A DNA stretch of 64,000 nt, taken from positions 1-64,000 of the forward strand of contig NZ_MEDS01000008.1 of the NCBI RefSeq assembly GCF_001724135.1. The letters are read 5' to 3'. This stretch comes from Comamonas sp. SCN 65-56. Its GTDB lineage: Bacteria; Pseudomonadota; Gammaproteobacteria; Burkholderiales; Burkholderiaceae_C. The position numbers and the translations under genes were made by a program. Below, in pieces: positions 33,524 through 43,862 of this stretch; position 1 is the first letter of the stretch; each line of letters starts with the position of its first letter. The notes beneath the pieces were generated by a model, which did not search any database, was not told the DNA's origin, and saw nothing but the letters and a program-made list of their open reading frames with translations.

Positions 33524-36001
33524 TCATTCGGCATCGCCACCATCCTGCGGCGGGCGATGGTGCCAGTAACGCAGTGACCGTTCGCGCTCGCACGTGACCG
33601 CTGGTTGCCACGAAGCCCAGGTGGCGGCGCCGCACGCGGGCGTGCTTACCAACGTGATGCCGCGCTCGCGGTAGCGCTGCACCACCACCGGCGCCGGATG
33701 CCCGAAGCGGTTGCGGTAGCCGGATTGCACCAGCGCCGTCGCCGGTTGCACCGCATCCAGGAAGGCATCGCTCGACGAAGACTTGCTGCCGTGGTGCGGC
33801 ACCACCAGCAGGTCCGCCGCCAGATCCGCGCCCGAACGCACCAGCGCCAGCTCCTGCGGCCGCTCGATATCGCCCGCCAGCAGCGCACGGGCGCCGCCGC
33901 GGGCGGTGATCTGCAGCACGCAGCTGCGCGCATTGGTCGAAGGCGGCCTGCTGCCCTCGCCCGCCGGCTGCTCGGCCCCGGCCGCGGGATGCAGCACCGC
34001 AAAGCGCACGCCATCCCATTCCCACGCGGCCCCCGCCACACAGGGCGTGATTGCGCGCAGCTGCTGCAGCGGATGGTCTGCAGCCAGCGAGCCGACGACC
34101 TGCGCCTGCGCTTGCTGCTGCATCACCGCAGCAGCGCCGCCGGTGTGATCGCTGTCGTCATGGCTGAGCACCAGGCTGTCCAGGCGCTCGCCCAGGCTTT
34201 GCAGCAGCGGCACGATCACCTGTTGACCGGCGTCGCCCGCGTCGCCATAGCGCGGCCCGGCGTCGTACAGCAGGCTGTGGCGGCTGGTGCGCACCAGCAG
34301 CGCCTGGCCCTGCCCCACGTCCATCGCCATCACGTCAAACTGCCCCGGCAAAGGGCGCAACGGCTGCCACCCAAGCGCGGGCAGCATCAGCGGCAGCGCC
34401 AGGGCGCGCAGTCGCCAGGGCAGGTGCAGCACCAGCAGGATGCCGCCCAGCACCGCCGCCACTCCTGCCCACAACGGCGCCTGTGCCAGCGTCAGCTGCG
34501 CCATGGGCCATGAGGCCAGCCACTGCAGCCACCACGACAGCACCTGCACGCACCAGGCCGCCGCCTGCCACAACGGCGCCCAGAGCACTCCCAGCATCGC
34601 CAGGGGCGTGACCAGCACCGTCACCCAGGGAATCGCCACCAGATTGGCCAGCAGTCCCACCACCGAAATCTGCCCGAACAGCAGCAGCGTGAGCGGCGCC
34701 AGCGCCACGGTGATGCGCGCCTGCTCCTTCAGGATAGAGAAAAATCGGCCTTTTGCGCTTTGTTGGTCTGCGCTGACAGCTCTACTATCCGTAGCAAACA
34801 AAATCCCGACAGCGACAAAACTGAGCCAGAATCCGGCCTGCAGCAAGGCCCAGGGGTCGAACGCCAGCACCACGGTGCAGGCCAGCAGCCAGACCTGCGG
34901 CCAGGGCCAACGCCGCCCGGACAGGCGCAGCAGCGCCACCGTGGCCAGCATCAGCAGCGTGCGCTCTGCCGGCACGCCCCAGCCGCTGAACAAGGCGTAG
35001 GCGCCCGCCAGCAGCACGCCGCCGACCAATGCCGCCGAAGGCGCGGGCACTGCAAGGCACAAGGCGCTGGAGCGCCGCCAGAGCCAGCCCAGAAGCGCCG
35101 CCGCGAGCCAGGCAAACATGGTGATGTGCAGGCCCGAGATGCTCATCAGGTGCGCCACGCCGGTGGTGCGAAACAAGCTCCAGTCGCTGCGGTCTATGGC
35201 CCTCTGGTCACCCGTGACCAGGGCTGCCACCACACCCGCAGCACGCTCGCGCGACGTATCGGCGCCCTCGGTCGCAAGCGATCGAAGAATGGCATCGCGC
35301 ACCCGCTGGCGCGCCTGCTCCACCGGGACCTGCCAGGTGGAGGCAAGGCGCTGCGGCGCACCGAAGCGGGCGTCCAGCCGCTCGCTGGTGCGCACATAGC
35401 CGCTGGCCTGCACGCCCTGCTCCCACAGCCACAGCTCATAGTCAAACCCATGCGGGTTGCGCGCGCCATGCGGCGCCTTCAGCCGCAGCGTCAGCTGCCA
35501 GCGCTCTCCTGCGCGCACGGGCGGCACGGGTCGCTCCTCACGGCCAAAATGGCCCGCATACCAGGTCAGATCCAGCAGACGCGGCAGCCGCACTGCAATG
35601 CCCTCCTGCTGCGCCGATTCCACCGCCAGGCGCAGCCGCAGATCGCCATTGCCGCGCTGTTGCGGCATGGCCGCCACCACGCCCGTCACGCGCAGATCGA
35701 CGCCTTCCAACGCCGGGGCCAGGGCGTCGCCCGAGTACACAAGCGCACGCGCGCCGCAGCTGCCCCACGCCAGCAAGGCCCCGGCCAGCCAGAACACGAC
35801 CGCGCGGCGCAGGCCCGCAGCGCCCCGGCGCCAGGCCAGCCAGGCCAGCAGCAGCCCCGTGCAGGCGGCCACGCCGTACACCCACGCCGCATCCAGGCGC
35901 TGCTGCTGCAATTGCGCCGCCGTGCCCAGCAGCCAGCCACACATCAGCGCCGGCAGCGGCCAGATTCGCCGCGGCAGTGCAAGGGAGTGGCCGTCACGCA
36001 T
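33524..36001 (-). CDS. comEC: ComEC/Rec2 DNA-uptake channel protein
   Basis: 825 residues. The N-terminus has membrane helices and a DUF4131 region, the middle is the Competence domain (GVAHLMSISGLHITMFAWLA near 285-305) with several helices, and the C-terminus is a metallo-beta-lactamase-like domain (MAMDVGQGQALLVRTSRHSL; metal motif SHDDSDHTGG; later VVPHHGSKSSSSDAFL). It passes single-stranded DNA across the inner membrane during natural transformation. Residues about 404-425 (DSRAVSADQQSAKGRFFS) are encoded by a dispersed repeat copy. It is divergent from ridA. Confidence 0.95.
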   Translation of the reverse strand: MRDGHSLALPRRIWPLPALMCGWLLGTAAQLQQQRLDAAWVYGVAACTGLLLAWLAWRRGAAGLRRAVVFWLAGALLAWGSCGARALVYSGDALAPALEGVDLRVTGVVAAMPQQRGNGDLRLRLAVESAQQEGIAVRLPRLLDLTWYAGHFGREERPVPPVRAGERWQLTLRLKAPHGARNPHGFDYELWLWEQGVQASGYVRTSERLDARFGAPQRLASTWQVPVEQARQRVRDAILRSLATEGADTSRERAAGVVAALVTGDQRAIDRSDWSLFRTTGVAHLMSISGLHITMFAWLAAALLGWLWRRSSALCLAVPAPSAALVGGVLLAGAYALFSGWGVPAERTLLMLATVALLRLSGRRWPWPQVWLLACTVVLAFDPWALLQAGFWLSFVAVGILFATDSRAVSADQQSAKGRFFSILKEQARITVALAPLTLLLFGQISVVGLLANLVAIPWVTVLVTPLAMLGVLWAPLWQAAAWCVQVLSWWLQWLASWPMAQLTLAQAPLWAGVAAVLGGILLVLHLPWRLRALALPLMLPALGWQPLRPLPGQFDVMAMDVGQGQALLVRTSRHSLLYDAGPRYGDAGDAGQQVIVPLLQSLGERLDSLVLSHDDSDHTGGAAAVMQQQAQAQVVGSLAADHPLQQLRAITPCVAGAAWEWDGVRFAVLHPAAGAEQPAGEGSRPPSTNARSCVLQITARGGARALLAGDIERPQELALVRSGADLAADLLVVPHHGSKSSSSDAFLDAVQPATALVQSGYRNRFGHPAPVVVQRYRERGITLVSTPACGAATWASWQPAVTCERERSLRYWHHRPPQDGGDAE
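34739..34788 (-). repeat. Dispersed palindromic repeat, copy inside comEC
   Basis: On the minus strand it reads AGAGCTGTCAGCGC (34783 down to 34770), then a spacer, GCGC, and AGGCC-like and T-rich ends. The arm is identical over 14 bases to the miaA copy and is read in the same frame, giving Arg-Ala-Val-Ser-Ala in both proteins. Confidence 0.65.
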
Positions 36002-36053
36002 GGGGCGCGATGCTACCTGTGCAACACTTTCGGTTTTCGATCGGGAAATTGCA

Positions 36054-36512
36054 ATGAACGTCTACGACAAGCTCAAGCAACTCAACATCACCCTGCCGCC
36101 GGTGGCCGTCCCCGCCGCCGCCTATGTCCCCTGGGTGCAGACCGGCAACCTCGTCTTCCTGAGCGGCCACATCGCGCGCAAGGACGGCAAACCCTACGTC
36201 GGCCAGCTCGGCAAGAACCTGAGCACCGACGAAGGCAAGGCCGCCGCGCGCGGCGTGGCGATCGAGCTCATGGGCACCCTGCAGGCGGCCTGCGGCGGCG
36301 ACCTGAACCGCGTGCAACGCATCGTGAAGGTGATGAGCCTGGTGAATTCCACCGGTGATTTCACCGAGCAGCACCTGGTGACCAATGGCGCCAGCGAGCT
36401 GCTGGGCGAAGTGTTCGGAGAAGCCGGCCAGCACGCACGCAGCGCCTTTGGCGTGGCGCAGATTCCGCTGGGTGCGTGTGTCGAAATCGAGCTGATTGCG
36501 GAAATCCGCTGA
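36054..36512 (+). CDS. RidA/YjgF-family protein
   Basis: 152 residues, MNVYDKLKQLNITLPPVAVP. It belongs to the longer RidA branch (about 150 residues) with GNLVFLSGHIARKDGKPYVG, NRVQRIVKVMSLVNSTGDF and the closing RSAFGVAQIPLGACVEIELI; the arginine and glutamate of the RidA active site are in this closing segment. RidA hydrolyses reactive enamine/imine intermediates; other members of this long branch are uncharacterised. It is divergent from comEC with a 52-base gap. Confidence 0.9.
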   Translation: MNVYDKLKQLNITLPPVAVPAAAYVPWVQTGNLVFLSGHIARKDGKPYVGQLGKNLSTDEGKAAARGVAIELMGTLQAACGGDLNRVQRIVKVMSLVNSTGDFTEQHLVTNGASELLGEVFGEAGQHARSAFGVAQIPLGACVEIELIAEIR

Positions 36513-36515
36513 ACC

Positions 36516-36878
36516 TCAGAAGGTGATGACCTTGTCGGCCGCGACGACCCAGTCACCCAGCTCAGACAACGTGGCGACGGTGACGCCTTCGATCAGCGGC
36601 AGATCGATCAGCCCGCGCGCCAGCGCGCAGTTGCGGCACATGTGCACGCTGGCGTTGTCGGCGCCGGCGAGTTCCTCCACCAGCGTCTGGATCAGGTTGC
36701 CGGCGTTGTCCTTTTGATGCGGCAGCGCCGCCACCGTGGCATCCGACATCAGCAGGATGTGCAGGCGCGCCACATCCGCGCGCGCCGCCAGGGCGCCGGC
36801 CACGCGCAAGCCGGAGGTGCAGCGCTCGCTGCCGTGCGGCGCCGCGTTGATGATGATGACGATGTTTTGCTGGGCCAT
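36516..36878 (-). CDS. DsrE-family protein
   Basis: 120 residues. The fold pattern is NIVIIINAAPHGSERCTSGL at the start, HILLMSDATVAALP, and a conserved cysteine pair in VHMCRNCALARGL, typical of the DsrE/YchN family, in which the cysteine may take part in sulfur relay. It converges on ridA with only three bases between stops. No partner DsrF or DsrH gene is adjacent, so a full sulfur-relay complex is not supported here. Confidence 0.88.
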   Translation of the reverse strand: MAQQNIVIIINAAPHGSERCTSGLRVAGALAARADVARLHILLMSDATVAALPHQKDNAGNLIQTLVEELAGADNASVHMCRNCALARGLIDLPLIEGVTVATLSELGDWVVAADKVITF

Positions 36879-36952
36879 GGGGCCATCCTTGCGCGGTCAA
36901 CGAACAGGCTTGCGATGGTAAACATCCCTCGCACGGCCTGCTCGCACGCAGG

Positions 36953-38692
36953 CTAGAAACTCTCCCAGTCGCCTTCGCTTTCGGTGCTTTTCGGCGCCTT
37001 GGGTGCCGGCGCCGCCAGCTTGGCGGGCGCAGGCCTGCGGGCAATCCGTGGCGCAGCTGCAGCCACCGGCTTCCCGGCCACTGCCTTGGCAGCCTCCGGC
37101 CTGGCGGGCGCGGGCCTGGGCGCCGCAGCCCGGGGTGCTGGCGGCGCGGCGCCGTCGGTACGGAAGGCACCCACCACCTGCGTGAGGTGCTGCGCCTGCT
37201 CGTTCAGGCTCTGCGCTGCCGCCGCACTCTCTTCGACCAGCGCGGCGTTCTGCTGTGTCGCTTGGTCCAGCTGCCCCACGGCCTGATTGACCTCGGAGAC
37301 GCCCGCGCTCTGCTGCGCCGAGGCGGCGGTGATCTCGCCGATCATGTCGGCCACGCGCTGCACCGATTGCACCACCTCCTGCATGGTCTCGCCCGCGCCC
37401 TGCACCTGGCGCGAGCCCTCTTCCACGCGCGCGACCGAGGAGCTGATGAGCTCCTTGATCTCCTTGGCGGCCTGCGCCGAGCGCCCGGCCAGCGCCCGCA
37501 CCTCGCTGGCCACCACGGCAAAGCCCCGGCCCTGCTCACCGGCGCGCGCCGCCTCCACCGCCGCATTCAGCGCCAGGATGTTGGTCTGGAACGCAATGCC
37601 GTCGATCACGCCGATGATGTCGGCGATCTTGTTGCTGCTGGTCTGGATCTCGCCCATGGTGGAGATCACCTCGGTCACCGCCGTGCCGCCCTGCTTGGCG
37701 ATGGCACTGGCACTGCTTGCCAACTGGCTGGCCTGGCGCGCGGTGCTCTCGCTTTGCTGGATGGTGCTGGTGAATTCTTCCATCGCCGCGGCCGTCTCCT
37801 GCAGGCTGCTGGAGGCCGACTCGGTGCGCGCCGACAGGTCCTGGTTGCCGCTGGCAATCTGGGCGCTGGCCACCGCAATGCTGTCGCTGCTCTGGCGCAC
37901 CTGCTGCACCATGCCGGCCAGCGATTCGCGCATGGCCTCCAGCGAGCGCATCAAGTCACCGAGCTCGTCGCCGCGTGTCAGATCCTGCGCTCGCATGGCG
38001 AGATCGCCCTTGGCGATGCGCCCGGCCATGCCGTTGGCCTGCGCCAGCGGCTGACGGATGTTGCGAATGAGGTAGTAGGCACCCACGATGATGCCCAGCA
38101 GCAGGATGGCCACGGCCAGCGCCGCGAGCTTGACGGTATCCATGCTCGCCCGGGCGGCGGCCTGGCGCGACTGCTCCGCCGTGGCCTCCTGCAGTTGCAC
38201 GAAATCGGCAAGCGCCTTGAGGTAGGCATCCGACGCGGGCTCGTAGGATGCGTGCACGGCCTGCGCCGCCTTCTCAAGGTCGCCGGCGGCCTTGAGCTTG
38301 TTGACCTCGCCGCGCTGCGCCATCATCTGCTTGCGCGCATCGGCCACACGCGCCATCGCCGCGCGGTCTGCGTCGGAGAGCTGCAAACCTTCGATGCGCT
38401 TTTGCATCTGCGTGATCTGCGCCGAGGTATCGGCCATGGCGTCCTTGAACGCCTTGGCCACTGTCGCCTCGTCGCTCAGCGCAATCGCCATCGTGCGCGC
38501 GGCGTTGGTCTCCGTCAGGCCCATCCAGCGCGTGGCCGTCTTCACGCGCATCATCATCTCGTCATTCAAGGCATTGGCCGCCTTGGATGACTGCGCCGAA
38601 CGCCAGCCCGCGCCCGCGACGACCGCGGCAAAGGCGATGACGATGACGATGACCGCCACCCAGAGCTTCTGTGCAATGCTCAAACCTTTCAT
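36953..38692 (-). CDS. Methyl-accepting chemotaxis protein
   Basis: 579 residues. TM1 at about 10-29, a helical periplasmic sensor of the four-helix-bundle type (about 35-190), TM2 at about 191-211, HAMP (about 212-265), and the signalling domain with the invariant tip [20 protein letters not shown]. An Ala/Pro-rich linker ends with GDWESF, a CheR/CheB docking pentapeptide of the NWETF type. The start has AGGAGACATTC upstream. No chemotaxis genes are nearby. It resembles the second receptor at 61282 in the signalling half. Confidence 0.96.
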   Translation of the reverse strand: MKGLSIAQKLWVAVIVIVIAFAAVVAGAGWRSAQSSKAANALNDEMMMRVKTATRWMGLTETNAARTMAIALSDEATVAKAFKDAMADTSAQITQMQKRIEGLQLSDADRAAMARVADARKQMMAQRGEVNKLKAAGDLEKAAQAVHASYEPASDAYLKALADFVQLQEATAEQSRQAAARASMDTVKLAALAVAILLLGIIVGAYYLIRNIRQPLAQANGMAGRIAKGDLAMRAQDLTRGDELGDLMRSLEAMRESLAGMVQQVRQSSDSIAVASAQIASGNQDLSARTESASSSLQETAAAMEEFTSTIQQSESTARQASQLASSASAIAKQGGTAVTEVISTMGEIQTSSNKIADIIGVIDGIAFQTNILALNAAVEAARAGEQGRGFAVVASEVRALAGRSAQAAKEIKELISSSVARVEEGSRQVQGAGETMQEVVQSVQRVADMIGEITAASAQQSAGVSEVNQAVGQLDQATQQNAALVEESAAAAQSLNEQAQHLTQVVGAFRTDGAAPPAPRAAAPRPAPARPEAAKAVAGKPVAAAAPRIARRPAPAKLAAPAPKAPKSTESEGDWESF

Positions 38693-38795
38693 GAATGTCT
38701 CCTGCTCACTTTTTTGTCAAAGATTGATTAGAGCGTCGAAAAACGCGTCTTGTCCAGTCGGCAATCCCCGCAGGCCGTAGCGCAGGCGCCACCGG

Positions 38796-38987
38796 TCAAC
38801 GGCGCTCCCGGCGTTCGCGCGCTCGCCGCGCCTGACGGCTTTCGTTGGCACGCAAGGCCTGCTGCTGGCGCTCATGGCGCCGCTCACGCCAACCCTTGCC
38901 CGCCCAGCGCCCCAGCAACGCGCTGGCCACCGCCAGCACGATGAGCAGCGCCAGCCCCAGCGGCGAGATGTCCAGCCCCGCCATCAC
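38796..38987 (-). CDS. Small single-helix membrane protein
   Basis: 63 residues: one helix ([20 protein letters not shown]) and a very basic tail with arginines, [20 protein letters not shown] and [10 protein letters not shown]. The start overlaps the parC stop by four bases, which suggests coupling. It is unrecognised; a basic-tailed small membrane protein after parC is plausible as a real gene, but composition could mislead. Moderate confidence. Confidence 0.5.
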   Translation of the reverse strand: MMAGLDISPLGLALLIVLAVASALLGRWAGKGWRERRHERQQQALRANESRQARRARERRERR

Positions 38988-41368
38988 TGCACCCTCACGA
39001 TGTCTTGCGGCTTGAAGCCGAAATTGCCCGCCTTGCCTTTGCGCGCGCGCGCGCCCAAGGCGTTGTTCAGGCTGCGGATTTCAAGCTGCTCCTCGCGCGC
39101 CTTGCCGCCACGGCCCACGCCCGTGATGCGCACGCTGCGCACGTAGGCCGCCGCGCCCGCCAGGCTGTCGCCCGGTTCCAGCCCCATCAGCGTCAGGCCC
39201 CGGCCGCCCTTTTCCATCTGGCGCAATTCATCCAGCCCAAACGTCAGGATGCGCCCGCCCGTGGACACGCAGGCCACCTGCGTGGCCGCTATGCTGCCGA
39301 TAGCTGCTGACGCTTGTCCATCAAGCGCCGGAGGCGCTTTTTGCTCAAAATCCAGCACCACCAGCGAAGGGCGGCAAACCGCCTCGCCCTCGGCCAGGCT
39401 GATGAAGGCCTTGCCGCCGCGATTGCGCGAAAGCATGTCACCCACGCGCGCCAGAAAACCGTAGCCGCCAGAGCCCGAGAGCAGCAGCAGCGCAGCTTCT
39501 TGCCCCGCAAAGTAATGCCGCACCTCGGAGCCCGATTCGAGCTCGATCAGCGTGGTAATCGGCTGGCCATCGCCGCGCCCGCCCGGCAAACTGGCTACCG
39601 GCACGCTGTACACACGCCCGTTGCTGCCAAACACCAGCAATTGATCGACGGTGCGGCATTCAAACGTGCCGTACAGCGCATCGCCCGACTTGAAGGCAAA
39701 GCCCGCCGCATCGTGCCCGTGGCCGGTGCGCGCGCGCACCCAGCCTTTTTCGCTGATGACCACCGTCACCGGCTCATCGACCACGCGGGCCTCGGCCACA
39801 GCCTTCTTCTCGGCCTGGATCAGCGTGCGGCGCGCATCGCCGAACTCCTTGGCATCCGCCTCGATCTCTTTGATCATCAGCCGGCGCAGCGTGGCGGGGC
39901 TGGCCAGCACGTCCTCCAGGCCGCCCTGCTCCTTGCGCAACTCGCTCAGTTCCTGCTCGATCTTGATCGCTTCGAGCCGCGCCAGTTGCCGCAGGCGAAT
40001 GTCCAGGATGTCGTCGGCCTGGCGCTCGCTCAAATTGAAGCGCGCGATCAGCGCAGCCTTGGGGTCGTCTGCCGCGCGGATGATCGCGATCACCTCGTCG
40101 ATGTTGAGCAGCACCAGCTGCCGCCCTTCGAGGATGTGGATGCGATCGAGCACCTTTTGCAGCCGATGTTCGCTGCGCCGCGTGATGGTCTGCTGGCGAA
40201 ACGCGATCCACTCCTCCAGCATCTGCCGCAGGCTTTTTTGTACCGGCCGCCCATCGAGGCCTATGCCCGTCAGGTTGATGGGGCTCGATGTCTCCAGACT
40301 CGTGTGCACCAGCAGCGTGTTGGCCAGCTCGTCCTGCCCGACGGTGCGGCTCTTGGGCTCGAACACCAGGCGCACCGGCGCGTCCTTGCTCGACTCGTCG
40401 CGCACGCCGTCGAGCACCGCCAGGATCGTTGCCTTGAGCTGGTTCTGCTCCTGCGTCACCGCCTTCTTGCCGGTCTTGACCTTGGGGTTGGTCAGCTCCT
40501 CGATCTCTTCGAGCACTTTTTGCGACGAGGTGCCCGGCGGCAGCTCAGTCACGACAAGCTGCCACTGCCCGCGCGCCAGGTCCTCGATCTGCCAACGCGC
40601 GCGCACCTTCAGGCTGCCGCGGCCGCTCTCATACGCCGCGCGGATGTCGCTCTCGCTGCTGATGATCTGCCCGCCGCCCGGGTAGTCCGGCCCCGGCAGC
40701 AACGCGAACAGCTCATCGTCCGTCAGCTTGGCATTCTTCACCAGTGCCACGCAGGCATCGGCCACCTCGCGCAGGTTGTGGCTGGGGATTTCCGTCGCCA
40801 GCCCCACCGCAATGCCGCTGGCGCCGTTGAGCAGCGCAAACGGCAGGCGCGCGGGCAACTGCTTGGGTTCCTCCGTCGATCCGTCGTAGTTGGGCACGAA
40901 ATCCACCGTGCCCTGGTCGATCTCGGACAACAGAAGGCGCGTGATCTTGGCCAACCGCGCCTCGGTATAGCGCATCGCCGCCGCGCCATCGCCGTCGCGA
41001 CTGCCGAAATTGCCCTGCCCATCGATCAACGGATAGCGCTGCGAAAAATCCTGCGCCATGCGCACCAGCGCGTCGTACGCCGCCGAATCGCCATGCGGAT
41101 GAAAACGCCCCAGCACATCGCCCACCACGCGCGCGCTTTTCACCGGCCGCGCCGGCACGTTGCCGCCCGCGCCGCCATAGCCCAGGCCCATACGCTCCAT
41201 CGCATACAGGATGCGCCGCTGCACCGGCTTCTGCCCATCGGCCACGTCCGGCAGCGCGCGGCCCTTGACCACGCTGAGGGCGTATTCGAGGTAGGCACGC
41301 TGGGCATAGCTGGCCAGCGAATCGTCCGCGTCGGGGACTTCGAAATCGAGAATGGGTTGATCAGACAT
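38984..41368 (-). CDS. parC: DNA topoisomerase IV subunit A
   Basis: 794 residues. The catalytic tyrosine is Tyr134 in [12 protein letters not shown]. The quinolone region [16 protein letters not shown] has Ser95 and Asp99, wild-type-like. Other marks are [14 protein letters not shown] at about 45-58 and blade repeats in the C-terminal domain. ParC and ParE decatenate daughter chromosomes. Residues about 675-690 ([20 protein letters not shown]) are partly encoded by a repeat copy. It is separated from parE by an accessory island at 41409-43845. Confidence 0.97.
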   Translation of the reverse strand: MSDQPILDFEVPDADDSLASYAQRAYLEYALSVVKGRALPDVADGQKPVQRRILYAMERMGLGYGGAGGNVPARPVKSARVVGDVLGRFHPHGDSAAYDALVRMAQDFSQRYPLIDGQGNFGSRDGDGAAAMRYTEARLAKITRLLLSEIDQGTVDFVPNYDGSTEEPKQLPARLPFALLNGASGIAVGLATEIPSHNLREVADACVALVKNAKLTDDELFALLPGPDYPGGGQIISSESDIRAAYESGRGSLKVRARWQIEDLARGQWQLVVTELPPGTSSQKVLEEIEELTNPKVKTGKKAVTQEQNQLKATILAVLDGVRDESSKDAPVRLVFEPKSRTVGQDELANTLLVHTSLETSSPINLTGIGLDGRPVQKSLRQMLEEWIAFRQQTITRRSEHRLQKVLDRIHILEGRQLVLLNIDEVIAIIRAADDPKAALIARFNLSERQADDILDIRLRQLARLEAIKIEQELSELRKEQGGLEDVLASPATLRRLMIKEIEADAKEFGDARRTLIQAEKKAVAEARVVDEPVTVVISEKGWVRARTGHGHDAAGFAFKSGDALYGTFECRTVDQLLVFGSNGRVYSVPVASLPGGRGDGQPITTLIELESGSEVRHYFAGQEAALLLLSGSGGYGFLARVGDMLSRNRGGKAFISLAEGEAVCRPSLVVLDFEQKAPPALDGQASAAIGSIAATQVACVSTGGRILTFGLDELRQMEKGGRGLTLMGLEPGDSLAGAAAYVRSVRITGVGRGGKAREEQLEIRSLNNALGARARKGKAGNFGFKPQDIVRVQ
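39299..39350 (+). repeat. Dispersed palindromic repeat, copy inside parC
   Basis: GATAGCTGCTGACGCTTG, spacer CCAT, CAAGCGC, then GGAGGCGC with a T-run and CAAAA. The inner arms GCTTG and CAAGC pair. It lies in the C-terminal domain coding region, opposite to the gene direction. Confidence 0.6.
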
Positions 41369-41370
41369 AC

Positions 41371-41422
41371 TTCAAAAATAATAGCCTGCTGCGCTTGATG
41401 GTTGGGCGCTATAGGCCAATTT
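41371..41422 (+). repeat. Dispersed palindromic repeat upstream of parC
   Basis: CAAAAATAATAGCCTGCTGC, then GCTTGATGGTTGGGCGC and ATAGGCCAATTTCAC. It starts two bases before the parC ATG and marks the parC side of the accessory island; a second copy in the same orientation is at 43164. Confidence 0.6.
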
Positions 41423-41642
41423 CACTTGATTTCCAATGGGTTCCGCACTCCTTCCCCCGCTGGGGGAAGGTTGGGATGAGGGCGAGCCCCTCTTGCCCTG
41501 GTCCTGTGCTGGTGCACAAGCCGTCACGGTTCAACGCCAGCGTGGCGCGCTGCTGGGCGCTGTGGATACGGGTTTTCAGCTCGAGCTGCCAGGTGGCATA
41601 GCCTTCCGGCACGGCGATGAGGGACCCAGGTGTGTCAATCAT
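41409..41642 (-). pseudogene. DUF1016 (PD-(D/E)XK nuclease-like) N-terminal fragment
   Basis: 77 codons. The first 40 residues (MIDTPGSLIAVPEGYATWQL, then ELKTRIHSAQQRATLALNRD) resemble the N-terminus of DUF1016/YhcG proteins, which run to about 350 residues. After that the frame passes through a GC-rich dispersed hairpin and unrelated sequence, so the gene is cut off. The start overlaps the end of the preceding fragment, as in intact type I restriction loci that carry this gene. Not functional as seen. Confidence 0.6.
41450..41470. repeat. GC-rich dispersed hairpin (CCTTCCCCC/GGGGGAAGG)
   Basis: A perfect 9-base inverted repeat with a 3-base loop, followed by TTGGGATGAGGGCGAG. Elements of this look are common between genes in proteobacteria. 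It interrupts the DUF1016 fragment and may mark the break point of that gene. Confidence 0.55.
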
Positions 41643-42265
41643 TTCCTTGCATCCTCCGCCCTGCCGCGCTGAGCCGGTATTTCTGCAAACGGCTGCGAGG
41701 TTTGCCGGGCAGAGTCATTTCGATGACACCCTGCTCCAGCGCGGGAGCCAGGTAAGCCTTGCGAAAGTGCTCCCGATCGGTCAGCCCCAGCGCGTCTTGA
41801 ATGGCCTGCCGCGTCATTTCACCTTCGATTCGGGCCAAAAGTGCCTCGACTTGCGGGGTGACTTGCGGGGTGACTTGCGGGGTGACTTGCGGGGTGACTT
41901 CGGAGGCCTCTGCTTCCAGCGGAAAACGCGTCTCGAAGAAGTGCTCACTGATGTGAAACACGCTGGCGTCGTACACGCTCAGGATGCGGTGCACGCCAGA
42001 GCCCAGTTGCTCCACCAAGTCCAGATCACGAAACACGCGCATCAGCTCGCGATTGCGCGGCATGGATCGTCCGGCCAGAAACTCATCCCGGCTCAAGCCG
42101 CTCACCAAGCCGCCGTAAGACGTGATGCTGATGCGGTCGGCAAAAATTTCCACCACCGGCGGCACCTCGGCGCTGTAATCGTTGTGCACCATGGCGTTGA
42201 TCACCGCTTCGCGCAACGCACGCTCATCCACCAGCCGGCGCTGCTCGCGCTCCGCCGCGCCCGTA
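41635..42265 (-). pseudogene. C-terminal fragment of an ATP-binding (AlbA/RecG-like) protein
   Basis: About 210 residues. It begins with LTGAAEREQRRLVDERALRE, then has the conserved AVINAMVHNDYS motif and VEIFADRISITSYGGLVSGL of the HATPase_c_4 type, then four TPQV repeats and a winged-helix end. The AlbA_2 N-terminal half is missing; it breaks at about 42265, where it meets the truncated methylase gene. The open frame extends a little further (to 42333) through out-of-frame methylase sequence. In intact loci this protein often sits beside hsdM. Confidence 0.75.
41849..41896. repeat. Four tandem 12-base repeats coding TPQV
   Basis: Four exact copies of ACTTGCGGGGTG in a row. On the minus strand they encode Thr-Pro-Gln-Val four times between the ATPase-like part and the winged helix of the fragment. 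Repeat number is likely to vary. Confidence 0.9.
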
Positions 42266-43148
42266 AGCCGCAGCTGCCGGCGGCGGTGTCTATCAGGGTT
42301 TCGTGCTCCTGCGGGTTCATCATCTTCACGCACATGTCGATGACGTAGCGCGGCGTGAAGTACTGGCCTTTTTCGCCCTTGCTGGATTTGTTGATGAGGT
42401 ATTCAAACGCCTCATCCACCACCTCCAGGTTGGAGTTGAAGAGCTTGACTTTCTCCAGCGAAGCCACGCACACGGCAAGGTGGCTGGGGGTGAGCGCGAT
42501 CTTGTCGCCCTCGGCAAAGACGCCCTGCCAGCGGTCTTGCGCCTTTTCAAACAGGGCCTGGATTTTTTTGTACAGGTCGGTTTCGGTGTCGCCGTCGTTC
42601 TTGAAGACGAGGTGGCGTTTGGGGTCGCGCCCGCCTTCGAGTTCGTCATAAAGCTTGGCGAAGATGAGTTTGAAAAGCTCCTCGAACACGTCCACGCCGG
42701 CATTGGCCAGCACTTCGTCTTCCATCTCCAGGATCAGGTCCTTGAGCGACTTGCGCTCGTGCACCAGCTTGTCGCGGGCGACGAGGTCGGCAATCGTCCA
42801 GCGCTCGGACAGGATGTCGGACAGCTTCTCGTGCGCCGAGGGGATGCCGGGGATGTCCTCGAAGTAGTTCGGATCCTTGCGGTGGTAGTACGAAATTTGC
42901 TGCCCGTTGGTCCACACGCCAATGGGCGCGCCGGTGGCGTTGCAGTAGCTCTTGAGCTGCTCCTTGCCGTCCTTGAGCTTGGGTTTCTTCAACTCCACCA
43001 GGATGTAGGGGGCGCTGGTGTCGTCCTTGTCGAAGATGCAGATGTCGGCACGCTTTTTTTCGCGGCCAAAGGTGACTTCGTATTCAAGCGCGATGCGTGA
43101 AATCGGATAGGCGCTGTCTTTGAGCAGATCGGTGAGGATGGCGGGCAT
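42201..43148 (-). pseudogene. hsdM: Truncated type I restriction methylase (HsdM) with HsdR-N-like start
   Basis: 315 codons, of which about 294 are homologous. The N-terminal HSDR_N-like nuclease fold shows ADICIFDKDDTSAPYILVEL (PD-(D/E)XK Asp, Glu and Lys pattern). The methylase part then reaches KGEKGQYFTPRYVIDMCVKM and DTAAGSCG, the SAM-binding motif I, and breaks at about 42265; the final 20 codons are out of frame. The catalytic NPPF-type motif is lost, so no methylation activity is expected. The deletion joins it to the ATP-binding fragment. Confidence 0.8.
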
Positions 43149-43163
43149 GATTATGGGTATTCT

Positions 43164-43216
43164 TTAATTTGATAGCTGCTTGCGCTTTACTGGAAAGCAT
43201 TAGAGGCAAAAAATTC
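43164..43216 (+). repeat. Dispersed palindromic repeat between hsdM fragment and vapC
   Basis: TTGATAGCTGCTTGCGCTTT, spacer, AAAGCATTAGAGGC, then AAAAAATTCAG. Together with the copy at 41371-41422, in the same orientation, it brackets the decayed restriction genes. Confidence 0.6.
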
Positions 43217-43222
43217 AGATAT

Positions 43223-43639
43223 TCAATCCCGTTGGGCATCGTTCTCGCGGGTTTCCCCTCCGCTCCACGCGATATCCAGACGTTGCGCCAGCGCCTGCAG
43301 CGGCTTGTCGAGCGTCCACAGCCGCACACCCGGCATCAGACGCGCGCTGGCGAGGAGGTTGACGTCGACGGCACCGCAACCCCGATCGAAGAGCTGCTCC
43401 TGCTCGATGAACGCAAGTAACTCGGCATGACCGGCCTGCACCGCCGGGCGCAGACGCCCCAAGTCGGCCAGGGTGCGCGCCCTCGGCGCGGGCGGCGTAC
43501 CGCAGGCAAGCTCCAGCAGCACCAGCGGATGCATGCGCACGGCGTCGCTGGCCAGCAGGTCGGCCAGGCGTGCATTGCCGCGTCGGAAGTGATCGACCCA
43601 GACGCTGGTGTCGACCAGCACATCGCCCATCGGCATCAC
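43223..43639 (-). CDS. vapC: VapC-type PIN-domain toxin
   Basis: 138 residues. The PIN domain acidic residues are visible: Asp in [13 protein letters not shown] near the start, Glu in LVLLELACG, and Asp in [15 protein letters not shown]. VapC toxins are magnesium-dependent RNases, often cutting initiator tRNA or rRNA loops. The start ATG overlaps the vapB stop by four bases, the usual coupling. Met1, Met2 (43636) or Met4 (43630) are all possible starts. It appears intact. Confidence 0.9.
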   Translation of the reverse strand: MMPMGDVLVDTSVWVDHFRRGNARLADLLASDAVRMHPLVLLELACGTPPAPRARTLADLGRLRPAVQAGHAELLAFIEQEQLFDRGCGAVDVNLLASARLMPGVRLWTLDKPLQALAQRLDIAWSGGETRENDAQRD

Positions 43640-43845
43640 GCGGACGCCCGGGCAGGCGCACGCCGGCGTGGCACGTCGGCCATGCGCGGCGCCTGCCCGC
43701 CAAGGCGAGCCAGACGCTTGCCCGCCTGGACGCGGATGAAGGTGCGAATGGCCTCGCGGAACAACTCGGCCTTGTCCATGTCGGGATCGGCCAGTTCAAG
43801 CGCTTCCTCGTAGAGCAGGTCTTCGATGGTGACGGTCGTTCGCAT
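43636..43845 (-). CDS. vapB: VapB-type antitoxin
   Basis: 69 residues. The N-terminal ribbon-helix-helix start [19 protein letters not shown] matches the VapB/DUF2191 family; the rest ([20 protein letters not shown]) and an arginine-rich tail would bind the toxin. It neutralises VapC and, with it, represses the promoter; two inverted repeats lie just upstream (43863-43904). The 4-base overlap with vapC confirms the pair. Confidence 0.88.
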   Translation of the reverse strand: MRTTVTIEDLLYEEALELADPDMDKAELFREAIRTFIRVQAGKRLARLGGQAPRMADVPRRRAPARASA

Positions 43846-43862
43846 GGGAGCCCTCTTTTTTT

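Noticed and set aside
41849-41896. A CRISPR array
   Set aside because: The units are 12 bases, head to tail with no spacers, and encode TPQV in frame.
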